Source of the DNA: Mytilus galloprovincialis
Lineage: Eukaryota > Mollusca > Bivalvia > Mytilida > Mytilidae
Assembly: GCF_965363235.1 (NCBI RefSeq)
Contig: NC_134849.1
Span: 20,424,863-20,488,862 of the forward strand
DNA: 64,000 nt
Direction of reading: 5' to 3'
Shown: one piece after another, positions 48,446-60,580 of the stretch
Layout: each line of letters starts with the position of its first letter
Position numbering within the stretch: position 1 is the stretch's first letter
Made by a program: the position numbers and the translations under genes
The notes under the pieces: generated by a model
Told to the model about the DNA's origin: nothing
Seen by the model: only the letters and a program-made list of their open reading frames with translations
Database searches by the model: none

Positions 48446-48902
48446 GAAGGTGGCTCGGGACTATTCGACTGCGCGTAATATCATTGTAGTTATGTGACTA
48501 ATACAATATTTTCGTTATCATCCGTATTTGTTGAAGGGTCAAAATGACATTTTACCCATTTTCACCATTTTCCCGCCAAATATTTTTTTTCCTTATCGGT
48601 GACCTATGTTTTTTATTGGCTCATTCTTTGAAGCTTTATTCCAGCTTTTCATATTACATTTATGGACCAATTGTCATATATTTTTTATATTCCGATAAAA
48701 ATATTTCAACACCTCTATTTTCCCTATCATTTCATTCAAAAATGGTCCCTTTTACATACCTGTTTAAAAGTAAAATCTTTTGCTTAAATGGTCCGTGACC
48801 CTCTATTTTTTTCAACCAATTTGATTCATTTTCTTTAAAGAATAAAATAACCAAAAATACGGCACTTCTGATAGAAATTTCGAATAGTCCTGAGCCACCT
48901 CA
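48446..48902. mobile_element. Inverted-repeat element, about 455 bp
   Basis: The left end AGGTGGCTCGGGACTATTCG and the right end 'cgaatagtcctgagccacct' are inverted repeats of about 20 bp with one mismatch. The interior is AT-rich. The 84-residue frame at 48544-48798 is Phe-rich low complexity and not convincing as a protein. Confidence 0.75.
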
Positions 48903-48904
48903 AA

Positions 48905-50040
48905 TTTGAGAAAGGAAATGGTGAATGTATCAAAGCGACAACCACCCGACCATAGAGCAGACAACAGCAGAAGGCCACGAATGGGTCTTTAATGTAAAGA
49001 GAATTCCCGCACCCATAGGTTTCCTTCAGCTGGCCCCTGAAAATATGCATACCAGTACAGTGATAATGGACGCCATACGAAACTCCAAATTATACACAAA
49101 AAACTAAAATTAAAAATCATTCAAGACTAACAAAGGCAAGAGGCTCCTGACTTGGGACAGGCGCAAAATTGCGGCTGAGTCAAACATGTTTATGAGATCT
49201 CAACCCTCTCCCATACCTTTAGCAAATGTATAAAAGTAAACGCAAAACGATACGTGCATTAAAATTCAGTTCAAGATTAGTCCGAGTCCGATGTCAAAAG
49301 ATGTAACAAAAGAAAATAAATAAAATGACAATAATGCTTAAATAACAAAAGACTACTAGCAGTTAACTGACATGCCAGCTTCAGACCTCAATCTAACTGA
49401 TTGAAAGTGCACATGTATGTCTTCATCATATGAATATCAGGCACAATCCCTCCCGTTTGGGGTTTAGTATCATACTATCATTAAATATATGAGAAGAACA
49501 TAACCCGTGTCATGCCAACAACAGTTTTTTTGTAGAAATAAATGTGTTTAGGTTCGATGCAAAGACCCTATAAGTGAATCCATATTAAAGCCAAAATATG
49601 CAATCTGTAATGATCGGACAACAGTATCATTACTATAAACCTTTTTAATAAGTCTATTTAAAGGTTTTGTTAGTTTCTGAGGAGAATACTGACATTTTTG
49701 TGCTCTGTAAAGAATATTTCCATAAAAAAATGGATGTGAAATACCTGAACGTATACGATGTCTGCATGTTGAGTTATATTTACGAATTATTTCCTTATAC
49801 AAATGATAAAATTTAGTAAATGTTTTAACCAGTTTGTGATATCGAAAACCCTGGTGTAATAATTTTTCAGAAATACATAAATTTCTCTCGTTAAAATCTA
49901 ATATGTTGTTACAAATGTACATACACGAGCGAATCGTACAAGTTGAAATATATAAACACCATAAGATGGTGACAAGGGAACGTCACCATCTAAATATGAA
50001 TAATTAACAAAAGAAAATGTAAACTCATCTCTTTTATCCT
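48905..50040 (-). mobile_element. Retroelement 3' end with reverse-transcriptase tail, copy A
   Basis: The minus frame 49548-49922 (NILDFNERNLCISEKLLHQGFRYHKLVKTFTKFYHLYKE, then HRIRSGISHPFFYGN) resembles in layout the tail of the 50.6-kb element. It is the C-terminal end of a reverse-transcriptase protein. It is followed by a 3' tail at 48905-49530 ('aattcccgcacccataggtttccttcagctggcccc'). It is 5'-truncated. The family is uncertain (Penelope-like or other non-LTR). Confidence 0.6.
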
Positions 50041-50285
50041 AAATTTTTGTATTTTTGTATGGAAAGCTTCTTTTTATTACTTCATAGGGTTGTTAAAACG
50101 TTGACCGGGCGCAAATTTTTACGGTCAAAGCTTTAACACCTGAACGAAATTTCAAAAAGAAGCATTTAGTTCAATAAAACTGTTTGAGCTAATACCCAGA
50201 TAAACCGAAACAAATAAAAATACACGTAGTAAGCACTAATATTACAGTTATATTTCATTGGGTTGATGTGTTTGAGAGTTTGTCA

Positions 50286-51060
50286 TTGAAAGAGGGACGA
50301 AAGATACCAAAGGGACAGTCAAACTCGTAAATCTAAAACAAACTGACAACGCCATGGCTAAAAATGAAAAAGACAAACAGATAACAATAGTACACATGAC
50401 ACAACATAGAAAACTAAAGAATAAACAACACGAACCCCACCAAAAACTAGGGGTTATCTCAGGTGCTCCGGAAGGGTAAGCAGATCCTGCTCCACATGCG
50501 GCTGCCGTCGTGTTGCTTATGTGATTACAAATCCGGTAAATAGTCTAATTCGGTAGGTCAAATTCATGAAAGGGAAGGGGATTGTAGTTACGACGTAAGG
50601 AACATATCCGATATCATTTGTGAAACGGTTATTCCATAACGGTCAACCAACTCGTGATGGCGTCCGTAAAATTTACGAAGGGATGATTTCAACTTCATCA
50701 TTTGGAACTCTTGGTTTAATAGCTTCCTTGTGAGCAGTAACCCTCTATCAAGAAAATCATGATAGGAAATACAAGCACGGGAATATCGTATCAATTGGGA
50801 GATATATACCCCGTATGCAGGTGCTGCTGGAATGTTGCTACTTAGAAATGGAAAGTTCACAATTGAAAAGCTGAAATCATCTCTTTTGTGGTAAAGTTTT
50901 GTCCTCAACCGACCCTCATTGTCAATTTCTAGATGTAAGTCAAGATATGAAGCCGACTTAACTGTATCTGTAGTATCCTGTATTTCCAATTCGATGGGAT
51001 AGATGCGATCCACATAGTCACCAAATTTTGAATTGTTTAGTGAAAGAACGTCATCGTTAT
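50286..51060 (-). mobile_element. Retroelement 3' end with reverse-transcriptase tail, copy B
   Basis: The minus frame 50588-51013 (141 residues) reads YLDLHLEIDNEGRLRTKLY, then FPFLSSNIPAAPAYGVYISQLIRYSRAC, LLTRKLLNQEF and SSLRKFYGRHHELVDRYG: the C-terminal end of a reverse-transcriptase protein repeated in many bivalve loci. The tail 50286-50580 matches 31062-31320, 58886-59035 and 59800-59995. It is 5'-truncated at about 51060. The insertion looks younger than the copy at 31 kb. Confidence 0.7.
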
Positions 51061-51309
51061 TTCTAATATTCGTTATTTCTGATATTTATCGTTATGGAGA
51101 GACTAAACCAATATCCGTCTTGTGTAAAACTTCTGCACCCAGCTCGGGGAAGTGACAGTAAGATTTCGAGCATGCTCAGTTTATTTTCAGGGTTTCTCGA
51201 AAACAAAATTGCTTTACAAAGTAAGAACTTTACATCAACTCAACTCGTATTAGCATATGCATACGTTCGTTCGTGTGGAGTATCCTATATCTATATAAGA
51301 AACATTGTA

Positions 51310-51738
51310 ATATACTTCAAGTTCATCTAACGAAAGATTTAGGACATTTTTTTGAAATTTAAGTGTCTATGTCAATTGATTCAATTAGTTTGTGTGAAAT
51401 AATTTAACTGATTAAGTATTTAAAAACGCACCGATCTATGCTTAAATTTGAAAAATCTATCACTTTTCAGTTGTTTTTTGGCAAAAATAAAAATTGCCAC
51501 ATTCGTGTTCATCCTCAACCTTTATATATATTATGTATTATCATCATATACAACTTACATTTCAATATTATGAATGATCACGAAAGCAGCCACTTTCATT
51601 TAAGACGGAAACCGTCTATAATTTGAAAATAAATGCTAAAATTGTGACGTTCAGTAGTTTATCATGACTTAATGATGCTAGTACCCGATATCTGTGCATT
51701 TTTGTGTCAAAAACAGCACATAATTTTGTAGCAGAATC
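51310..51738 (+). mobile_element. 'GGAGTAGGT' family element, partial inverted copy
   Basis: 'cgaaagatttaggacattt' to 'gtacccgatatctgtgcatttttg...agcagaatcatt' is the reverse complement of about 61985-62425. The terminal repeats themselves are missing. Its right edge abuts the cGAS-like gene fragment. Confidence 0.75.
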
Positions 51739-51739
51739 A

Positions 51740-52050
51740 TTCTTCTTCCTTAAATAGCTAAATGATTTGAAATTGTGGGTTAAGAAGTGTTACTGTCCAA
51801 ACTATTTTATACCTTTACACAACATGGTCTTCGAAAAGGTAATTTCAGATAATACTACAATACTGCTAAATGTGTTGGAAGGCATTGATAAAATACTTAA
51901 ATCCGAATAACAAAAAAATTCTCGTTTCTTAAGAATCAATAGTGAATTTTCGTTCATTAAGCTATACCTTCTCTTTTACAAAATAAATGTATTGGAGTTT
52001 CCATAAGACAAATCAAAATGTTTAGAGGCACTTATAACAAGGTATTAAAA
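51740..52050 (+). pseudogene. Decayed fragment of a second cGAS-like gene
   Basis: Aligns by eye to 44715-45025 of the intact gene. 'gggttaagaagtgttactgtccaaactattttatacct' matches 'gggtaaagaagtgttattgtccgaattattttatacct'. 'cagataatactacaatactgctaaatgtgtt' matches 'cagataataatacaatactgctaattgtttt'. 'agtgaattttcgttcattaagctataccttctcttttac' matches 'agtgatttttcgttaattaagttagactttctcttttac'. Stops and small length changes break the frame. The fragment covers part of the Mab-21 helical half only (about residues 415-518). No intron or exon border is included, so duplication by DNA or by retrotransposition cannot be told apart. Confidence 0.85.
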
Positions 52051-52330
52051 GCAATTATCTGTAATGACCAAAATTAACTGGAAATCAACATCAAGTTTAG
52101 AAAACCGGAATTTCTTCTTACTGCTTAATTTCATCATTTTAGTTCAATTATTTTTTAATTTGATGTTACTGTAGTTTTTTTCTTTAGGTAATTTTATCAT
52201 ATTCAACTTATTTATCATGATGTAAAGACATATTGTGCATTTTAACTTACTTTAAGAAATAAATTGCAAACATTTGATAGTATGACTAAACCTTTTCATG
52301 TTATATAATCATGAACACTTAGGTTCTAAT
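52051..52330. other. Unassigned stretch
   Basis: AT-rich and without features. Confidence 0.3.
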
Positions 52331-52555
52331 CTTATTCCATGCATGCATGGACGAAGGCAACTAACTTTAACTTAGTCCATGCTTGGATAGATTAACACAA
52401 CAGACTTAGTCCATGCATACATGAACGAAGGCAACTAACGTTAACTAAGTCCGTGCATGCATGGACTAACACAGCAAACTTAGTCCAAGCATGCATGGAC
52501 GAAGGCAACTACTGTGAACGTAGTCCATGCATGCATGGACTAACACAACATACAA
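52330..52555. repeat. 74-bp palindrome-rich minisatellite, about 3 units
   Basis: 'acgaaggcaact' recurs at 52351, 52425 and 52499, a 74-bp period. Each unit has two near-palindromes of the form AGTCCATGCATGCATGGACT, alternating with 'gaaggcaactaa' and 'aacacaac' spacers. The last palindrome is perfect over 20 bp. A lone related 'agccatgcatacatgggt' lies at about 53043. Confidence 0.9.
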
Positions 52556-52727
52556 GGAATTTATTCAATCTGAAATAATTATATATTCATAGGTATATGA
52601 AATATGTTTGTGTATGTTGTTCTAAGCCTTTTTAATATAAGATAATCATGATAATTAAAAAACAATGATGAATTTTTGTATACAAATATGATGCTCTTCA
52701 AATTTCCTAGAATATGTAATAAAATTG

Positions 52728-52960
52728 AGAATGGAAATGGGGAATGTGTCAAAGAGACAACAACCCGCCCAAATAAAAAACAACAGCAGAGGGTCACCAA
52801 CAGGTCTTCAATGTAGCGAGAAATTCCCGCACCCGGAGGCGTCCTTCAGCTGGCCCCTAAACAAATATATACTAGTCCAGTGATAATGAACGCCATACTA
52901 ATTTCCAAATTGTACACAAGAAACTAAAATTAAAATAATACAAGACTAACAAAGTCTGTA
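52728..52960 (-). repeat. Retroelement 3'-tail fragment (copy A type)
   Basis: 'gaatggaaatggggaatgtgtcaaagagacaacaaccc' to 'aaaataatacaagactaacaaag' matches 48912-49130. There is no reverse-transcriptase remnant beside it. Confidence 0.8.
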
Positions 52961-55320
52961 ATTGATGATAATATAAACCCAAGTAAGTCTAATCCTTAGT
53001 TGGATGTAATAAAATAAATAATAACTGTTCAACTAACCCTTAGCCATGCATACATGGGTAACCCCGTTAGATTGACTAAAGACGAAACATTTGTAAAAAA
53101 TTGAAAAAAAAAAAATAATTGCCAGAATTCCAAAAAAAAAAATGATGCAAAAAGATATTGTTTTTAGATTCAGAAAAAAAAATAATGCAAAATTGTTAAT
53201 TTTTTTTTAAAATTCAGAAAAAAAGTTTTTTTTGCTGTCTTTCAAATCTCAATAGAAAAATAGAAAATTCTTTCTTTCAAAATTAAATTAAAAAAATAAT
53301 ACCCTGTGAAAATAAATAAAACCCACATTAAAATGGGAATATTCATGGCTGACAAAAGATTGGAATGTTCATATATCATTTCATTAGAAACAACTCTCTA
53401 GTGACCAGGAATGGTTGGAGGTTGAATTTTTGTTTGCCATAAACTGGAATGAATGAAAGTTCCTGTCCATTTAGTGCAAGTAAGTGTTTATTGTTTAAAT
53501 TTATCATGTCTGTATAAATCACTATGCTTCGTCTTTCATGCAATGCTTCATTGTTATATATCTTTATTCTCATAAACCAAAATCCATGGTACAGATATAT
53601 TTTAAACATTGATAATATAGAAGCATCGCACAAAACTGGTGTTATTTAAGTGAAACCGCGGACAAGATACATTGAAGTCATTAATAAATAAACATTAAAA
53701 GTGATCTTCTAAATTCTTGTATATCATTTTAAAGCTTTTAAATTCTACTTTTAGAATATTGCATTTTTTCATATGTAACAGACTATTTCATTAAATGATT
53801 AAGTGAAAATCATTTAAACCTTCATTTTTTAATATTATTTCCTTGTCCCGCTTTACACTTTAGGTTTTGGGAAACTCGGAATATATTTAAAAACCATATA
53901 AAAAATTCCACCAAACGATTTAAAAGTCTGTCTGGAGCAAGCACGGCATAATTGGTCGATGCTGTAATTTATTTATTTTCTTTGAAAAGACGGAATTTCG
54001 AAAAAAAAAAAAAGGATTTAGATTATACAAATTATGTGCTCCATGCACAAAACATTGCCGTAATTTTTTTCTGAAATGTCCAACAAAAAAGGGACACCAG
54101 AGCAATCACAATGATGTAAGTAAATAATTGTTATACTAGTATTTTTACAAAGCTCACACTTTTGCCTCATGCAATAATCAGGGATTTTAATAACAAATTC
54201 TTTTTATTCGAGTCAAATATTAATGTCCGACAACTTGTCCCCTTCGAACCCAATTGACGTAGGATCACGTTTTTCTGTTTTTTTTTCTGATATTTATTTA
54301 ATACAGTGCTATTTGCTACATAAATCAAAATATAAGGGAAAATCTCTTTTGTGATAGTAAGTTTTCATAAATTTATTCTAAAATACGAGATATTTGATCA
54401 AACTATGAAGTGCGATACATGTCCCCACATACGATTTTAACGTTATGTAAACAAATATACAATTTAGTTTGTTATCCCGATTTTGTTTTTTGTCCATGGA
54501 TTTATGAGTTTTGAACAGCGGTATACTACTGTTGCCTTTATTTATATACAACATTTACGTCAATTGTCATTATTGCGGTTTTCACAGACGTTTCAGAATA
54601 CAAGTAATGTTTTGTTACTTATTGAGAAATTTTTTTTTTTTAGGTAAAAGCTGAATACTGATTCATCGGAGGGGGGAATAATTGCTCGTGGAACTGCATG
54701 AAGTGTTTTCCGTAATTTATAAAGATAATCCGCTACAATTCAAAATCATAGAAAAGAAAACAGTTATTGTTCCCGCTGCTTCCTTTGTAAATTGTATATA
54801 TTTGGGCAGAACTTAAAGGCACTGACATGGTATATATACCGTACTCCATTCGCCTCGACATTCTGCAGTGTATGAATACGTGCATTAGCCATGTTAGCAG
54901 TGCGTAGTGTATTAAAAATATATCGTTACTTTTGTAATCAAAATGTATATTAAACAAATAATTTCAATTCAATTTAGAATCGCTAATTTTGAGATATAAA
55001 TCCTTTAGGATTCAACAGAAGAAGAAATTGATTATGAGAGGTTTAAATAGGTTTATCAATCATAATTAAAGCTAACAATTAAGTTGTTATTGTTGGCCTA
55101 ACGGAGTAAATTCCCTTTCAAAACAAAAGGAGAAATCCGAAAGGTTTCAACAGACGAAAACATTGATAAATGTAATGTACGATTGAAATAAATTCCTAAA
55201 ACACATTTTAAGCTAAAACGTTGTTATGGTTGGCATTTGTTTTCTGTAAAGACAAATGGAAGTAGGATCTTAATACCAAGTATTGAATATAAATCTGAAT
55301 AGGTCACTAACACACCATAT
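52961..55320. other. Non-coding stretch, nothing firmly recognised
   Basis: 53085-53330 is rich in A runs (several 'aaaaaaaa' tracts), possibly diverged retroposon tails. Elsewhere there are only short, unsupported frames on both strands. Confidence 0.35.
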
Positions 55321-55324
55321 AACT

Positions 55325-55410
55325 TATTAAATATGTCTAGTCGAATACAGTGCAAGGCGGTTTGGTGTCACGATATTGAGTTCGAATCCCGGCGAGGGAA
55401 GAACAAAATA
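55325..55410 (+). mobile_element. tRNA-derived SINE head
   Basis: The B box GAGTTCGAATCCC at 55378-55390 sits in 'ggtgtcacgatattgagttcgaatcccggcgaggg'. The A-box region upstream is diverged and there is no acceptor-stem pairing. The body after 55410 is interrupted by the Tc1-like element at 55471. Confidence 0.6.
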
Positions 55411-55470
55411 TTTGCGAAAGCTAATTTACATATCTTATATTTTTGGGCTGATGTTTAGAGGAATTATATA

Positions 55471-56759
55471 CACATGGAAAAAAGTATTGCAACACCTTGA
55501 TTTTTTAAAACTTGAAAAATCAGTCTCTTATTTTGAATGGATTATGATAAAATATTTGTAAAATAATATTGAAACGTAGTTTATGATAACATTTGCATTA
55601 AAACCAACAAAAAATGTAGGAAAAAAAAAGTTTTATTTTACCAAAATTTTCATAACAAAATGAAGTGTTTTTTGTACAAAAATGCATTTTACAACTTTTA
55701 CTGTAGTCGAACTTAACAATGTCAGACATTTCAAAATTAATCTTTAGATGATTGTTCACATCATTGTTGATCGTTATACGTCAACGAATTAGTACTTTGT
55801 GCGCAGCCTCCATTCAAACGGATAACTGCATCTTAACGTCTTCTGATTCCTGCCTTAAGTCGACTAATTTGTTGCTAAGGTAGCAGCAATCATTCTTGAC
55901 GAAGAGTATAATTTATTTCATGACGTATTTGAACTGGGGTGTCCTTTCGTGCACTTTACTCCCAATAGTGTCCCATATATGCTCGATATGGTTCAAATTC
56001 AGGCTACAATTGGACCAAGGAAGATAAACCGAATTTCATTGGAACAATGGATCTTCCTCCACGACGCTTATTTCCTACTTTGGCGAGATTTAAACTCTAT
56101 TGGATACGGGCATATGTGTGTCTGTTCGTAGACAAAGGTCCCCGAAATGGTATTATCGCACGATAACCACTAACAATGAGCCGATCACGAACAGTTCTTG
56201 TTTACATGCTCCTGTATGGTCATCACTCTCTTTTTAGGATTGTATTGTTTGCCATTGGTTTTCTTCTGACCAACCTTCAATATGCTTGATTTTCCCTAGC
56301 AGATATTATAGAGGGTCTTCTTGACGTCGAAATGTCTGTAACATCGTTTATTGCCTGATTTTTATTCTCAAAACGAGTTATTGTGCAATGGTGATGACCA
56401 ACAATACGCGCAGTTGTTACAGCGCCATCCCTGCTTCTCTCATGCTAATAATCTGCCATCTTGCTGCAGTTAAGTGTTGTCGAAGACCCATTACAAGGTG
56501 TCAATCACATAAATTTATAAACTTAGTTATTTTAAGTGCCGAAAACAAGGAGGATAAAAACATCTGTTTTCGGTGTTTACGAGTACAGTAGCTGCATTTG
56601 CAGTTTAAGAACTGATAGAGTCGATATTTAATGATTAAACTCAGGTGATATTTAAATAATGTTAAACTAGTTTTATTTCAACATTTCATTGGACAAAAAA
56701 ATAGAAAGTGTTTTTTTAATTTGATTTTCAATTTGGTGTTGCAATACTTTTTTCATGTG
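55471..56759 (-). mobile_element. Tc1-like transposon with degraded transposase
   Basis: The terminal inverted repeat CACATGGAAAAAAGTATTGC continues 'aacacc'. It is mirrored at the right end (ggtgttgcaatacttttttcatgtg) with one base missing. TA lies on both sides (55469-55470, 56760-56761), the expected target duplication. On the minus strand the N-terminal helix-turn-helix reads as WQIISMREAGM near 56440-56475. The motif SLNLNHIEHIWD near 55970-56010 corresponds to the family's SPDLNPIEHxW, but stops and frameshifts break the rest. At 1289 bp it is about the usual size. The well-preserved ends suggest it could still have been moved by a transposase supplied elsewhere after the gene decayed. 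Confidence 0.88.
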
Positions 56760-57059
56760 TATATATACAGAATGTACACAGCCTTGTAACTCCATCACTG
56801 TTGGTGATCCGATTGATAAATCTGCTGAGGAGCTGTCTCTGAATCAGACATACTTAAACAATTTTTAGAAATTATTTCTGTGACTTTATCTTGCATTATT
56901 TTGAAGGATTCTTTACAACAGATTTTGCAGTTGATCTGTAACAATTCCATCTTCATGCATTATATATCATGTACTATATTACGACGCTAGATTAAACCTG
57001 ACGCGGAAAGGTAACACCCGGCCTCCGAAAGCTTTTTTTTTAAATTTTAGAGCCTATCA

Positions 57060-57790
57060 TAAGACATAAGACATTTTATTTCACTAAAGCCCCCACATGG
57101 GGTATGTTAGTACAACATTTTTTTAACAAACAATAAAAGTGTGAACACATTAACATTAGAACAACATGGTTAACAAAGGTGCAATAATAGTATATATAAT
57201 TAATACAGATATTTCACAGGAAGTACAAATTATAGTAACATGATTAAGCACATGTATTAAATGTTTTAATAACAGTTTTGCAAATTTTGCTATTCCAGTA
57301 AGTGTAAATAAATCTGATGTATTCATCAATTCTTTAAATTTTAGAACATTTGGGTTTTTACATATATCTAAAGGTAAAAATTTAGCTCTAACATTGTTGA
57401 AAAAGGTATATTTGAATAAGTAATGAAACTCATCACCAAGTTCATTAGCATTACAAAGATTACAATGTCTTTCAGAACTATCAATATTAAAAAAGCTACC
57501 CGTTTCAATGGGCAATTTATTACTAAGGCAACGGAATTTGCATAAATACATTTTTGATCTGATGGTAACACTGATAAATATTTTTCAAAACAAAAATCAG
57601 ACTTGTATATTCTGTAATTAAGACATTTTGCAGAATTCATAACATTATTACTCCAGTTCAACATAGATTTATCACTTAAACATTTCTTGGCATTCTTACT
57701 TATATTATCAGATTTAGCAATTATTTGATTATCCCACATCAAATTAAATCCACATTCATATAAAGTTTTTTTAATTTCTAACAACAAAGT
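57060..57790 (-). mobile_element. LINE 3' end with zinc-knuckle tail
   Basis: Minus frames 57368-57787 and 57156-57551 overlap, so at least one frameshift lies between them. The second reads SSERHCNLCNANELGDEFHYLFKYTFF, the CxLC...DExHYL(L/F)xC motif at the C-terminus of many non-LTR retrotransposon reverse transcriptases. In the usual motif a Cys follows HYLFK; here it is Tyr. The 3' tail runs to about 57060 ('ataagacattttatttcac'). It is 5'-truncated. Confidence 0.75.
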
Positions 57791-57818
57791 ATAGTGCAGT
57801 CCAGTATATATGTTTCAC

Positions 57819-57840
57819 TAGATAGATAGATAGATAGATA
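57819..57840 (+). repeat. GATA-type tetranucleotide microsatellite
   Basis: About five tandem copies of TAGA, followed directly by 'tactttattctctaacaact'. This is the look of a minus-strand retroelement tail ending in a short tandem repeat. Confidence 0.9.
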
Positions 57841-58260
57841 CTTTATTCTCTAACAACTAGATACAAGTTTACAGAGAAACATACAATAAAAATACAGATA
57901 CAATAGTTATGGTGGCAAATACAGTTATATGATGACATACATGTTTAGTAACATGTAGAATTAATGATACAAGAACCGGATGGCCACAACATAACAATTT
58001 CAAGTTTATTTACTATTTATACAGTGTGTATATGTAAAGTATGTTTAAATGAACATATGTTCTCATAGTTTATGACTTTATTCATGATAGGTTGAAAAAT
58101 ACAGGCAAAGTTTAGATGTTTATGAAGTGTCCTATATTTTGACTTTAGTGGAACCTTAAAAAAGACAAAATTAAAAGAAAATAATGTAAAGAAAATATTC
58201 CTCATAGATACCAGGCCTAAATATTTGTACGCAAGACGAACTCTTTGTCTACAAAAGACT
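57841..58260 (-). repeat. Probable second retroelement 3' region
   Basis: 'actttattctctaacaactagatac' after the microsatellite reads on the minus strand as an A/T-rich 3' end with AATAAAGT. The minus frame 58017-58205 has LINE-like composition but no motif I can name. Confidence 0.4.
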
Positions 58261-58885
58261 TATCATTGACGCTAGAGTCATAACAATTAAAAATGCAAAA
58301 AAGAACACCGAGGACGTAAAATTCCAATCGAGTTTTGAAAGTGATTATTTAACTTTAATTGAAAATACCATTAGGTATTTTGGTCATTCGGAAATCTTAC
58401 CATTGTGTTACAACATTTTTTAAAGTTCTTAAAGTTAAGTTACAACACATATGACAAATGGTATGATAATAGTTCTTGTTAATGTTTTTCATCATGTTCA
58501 TGGAACAAACGAAGGTTCAAAGAATTAAAAAAAAATCTTTTAAAATTTTGTATTTGTTATTTTTAAAATACAATTTCTAAAAGCCTTCAAATTCAGTCTC
58601 ACTCAGACAATTATACGTATGACGTACTACATGTTGTGCCTTTGAACCTATGACGAGGCTTATCATTTAGTTTTTTTTCGTTTTATGCCAGGACATTGTC
58701 AGTTTCTTTTCAACTTAAGAGCTTTACTATCACCAGGTTATATTCTGCTCATCGTTTAGTTATATACGAAATGTAAATTAACGAATTTACATATGTTGAA
58801 AGGCCACCACTCGACTGTAACGTAAACCTTTTTATGTATATGTCTCAAAGACTACAACGAGATTCCGACGCATTTTTTCTTCCCT
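58261..58885. other. Non-coding stretch, nothing recognised
   Basis: No long frame, repeat match or RNA gene was seen. Confidence 0.3.
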
Positions 58886-59035
58886 AAAAGAGGGACGAAA
58901 GATACCAGTGGGACAGTCAAACTCATAGATCGAAAACAAACTGACAACGCCATGGCCAAAATAAAAAGACAAACAGACAAATAATAGTACAGATGACACA
59001 ACATAGAAAACTAAAGACTAAGCAAAACGAAACCT
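58886..59035 (-). repeat. Retroelement 3'-tail fragment (copy B type)
   Basis: 'agagggacgaaagataccagtgggacagtcaaactcatag' to 'acataga aaactaaagactaagc' matches 50290-50430 closely. Confidence 0.85.
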
Positions 59036-59799
59036 TTACTCCATAAACAAAGCTGCAACAACATGTGTTATTATTTTATTTATTTTTTGCTGAAATCAGT
59101 AAAAATTGCAATTAATCGTTGTTTTATTATTTTCTCCCGAAAGAAAAAAAAAACCTTACAAAATGGTCATTTTCGAGTATTTCAATTTTGCGCTGAAGTC
59201 TACCATCTAATCAACAAACAAATATCAACCAAATTTTCAAAATGGTACCGACCATGGCATGAATTTATAGTAGGTTACTTTTTTTTTCGCTTATAGTTTT
59301 CAAGTCAGTGATTTGTAATCTATTGTCAGAGTTTGTAAATAAGATAGCCTCGTTCAACAGATCTATTGACGGTTCATTATCATACGACTATCAAAATCAG
59401 CCACCAGACTCGCGTTCGAAAAACACAACATGCACTCATTTAAATATAAAAGTACTTATCGCCATACAGTACTACTTTCATATCAAAGGACTTAGTATGG
59501 TTGTGTCATCTCAATAAAGGAATATTGCACTCGCATTCAAATCTGTAACAAAATAATTCACCTTTCAGCTTTTTCTGTACTTGTAAATTTTCCCATTCTG
59601 GTATGTCACAAAAAGTAAAGGTTTCCTAAAGGTCAATATTGAAATGACAAATACAATTTCAGTAATCTCGGACAACCTAAAGCAGTGCCGCTGCAATTGT
59701 TACTTCATAGTCATGCACCCTTATGACGAAAAAAATTGATTTGACTATTTTGTTGTAAACAGTTTACAGTTTTTGTTGCAGACGGCATTTGTACCGATA
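59036..59799. other. Non-coding stretch, nothing recognised
   Basis: Two short plus frames (77 and 69 residues) without domains. Nothing else is supported. Confidence 0.3.
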
Positions 59800-59998
59800 C
59801 ATAAAGAGAAGCAAATGATACCAAGAGGATCATTTAAACTCATAAGTCGAAAATAAACTGACAACGCTTTGGCTAAAAAATAAAATGACAAACAATCAAA
59901 CAATAGTACACAAAACAACATAGAAAACCAAAGACTGATCAACACGAACCCCATCAAAAACTGGGGCTGATCTCAGGTTCTCCTGACGGGTAACAATA
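59800..59998 (-). repeat. Retroelement 3'-tail fragment (copy B type)
   Basis: 'agagaagcaaatgataccaagaggatcatttaaactcataag' to 'cgaaccccatcaaaaactggggctgatctcaggt' is a diverged match to 50286-50465. Confidence 0.8.
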
Positions 59999-60279
59999 TA
60001 TGTAAAGATGTGTAACAAATTTTATTAGTCGAATAAGTAGAACCATGTCAATTGAGGAATATTTACAAATGCATGTGGACACGACAACAATATAGTAAAA
60101 ACAGGAAAACTGCGAGTACTCTCAGATCTATATTTGGTGTCTTTTTGTTGTTGGGATGAAAACATTATCTTCCACGTCCGGTTTTTGTTTTTCTGAATTG
60201 TATCGATCTGATGAAAATTCCTTTTCAACTATTTTTTATTATTAGTTCTTAAGTTGTACCGTTACATCTTTGTTTCAGG

Positions 60280-60580
60280 TAAGAAGAGGATTTGGCGCCA
60301 GCTAACAATGTTTAAATCCGACACATTTCATTATTCAGTTGTTGTCGTTTGTTTGCTGTGTTTAATTTTTTTTGTGTTCATTGTTTTGTACATAAACCAG
60401 GCCGTTAGTGTTCTCGTTTGAATGGTTTTACATTTTTCAATTCGGAGCATTTTATAGCTGACTTTGTGTTTTGCTCATTGTTGAAGGCCGCACGATGACT
60501 TATTGTTGTTAACTTCTATGTCATTTGATCTTTGGTGGAGAGTTGATTCTGTAGCTATCATACCACATCTCACTATGTTT
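60280..60580 (+). repeat. Common interspersed repeat, long copy
   Basis: 'tcagttgttgtcgtttgtttgctgtg', 'accaggccgttagtgttctcgtttgaatggttttac', 'gctcattgttgaaggccgcac' and 'gagagttgattctgtagctatcataccacatctc' cover most of the family consensus seen at 19045-19290 and 33175-33545. Confidence 0.85.
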
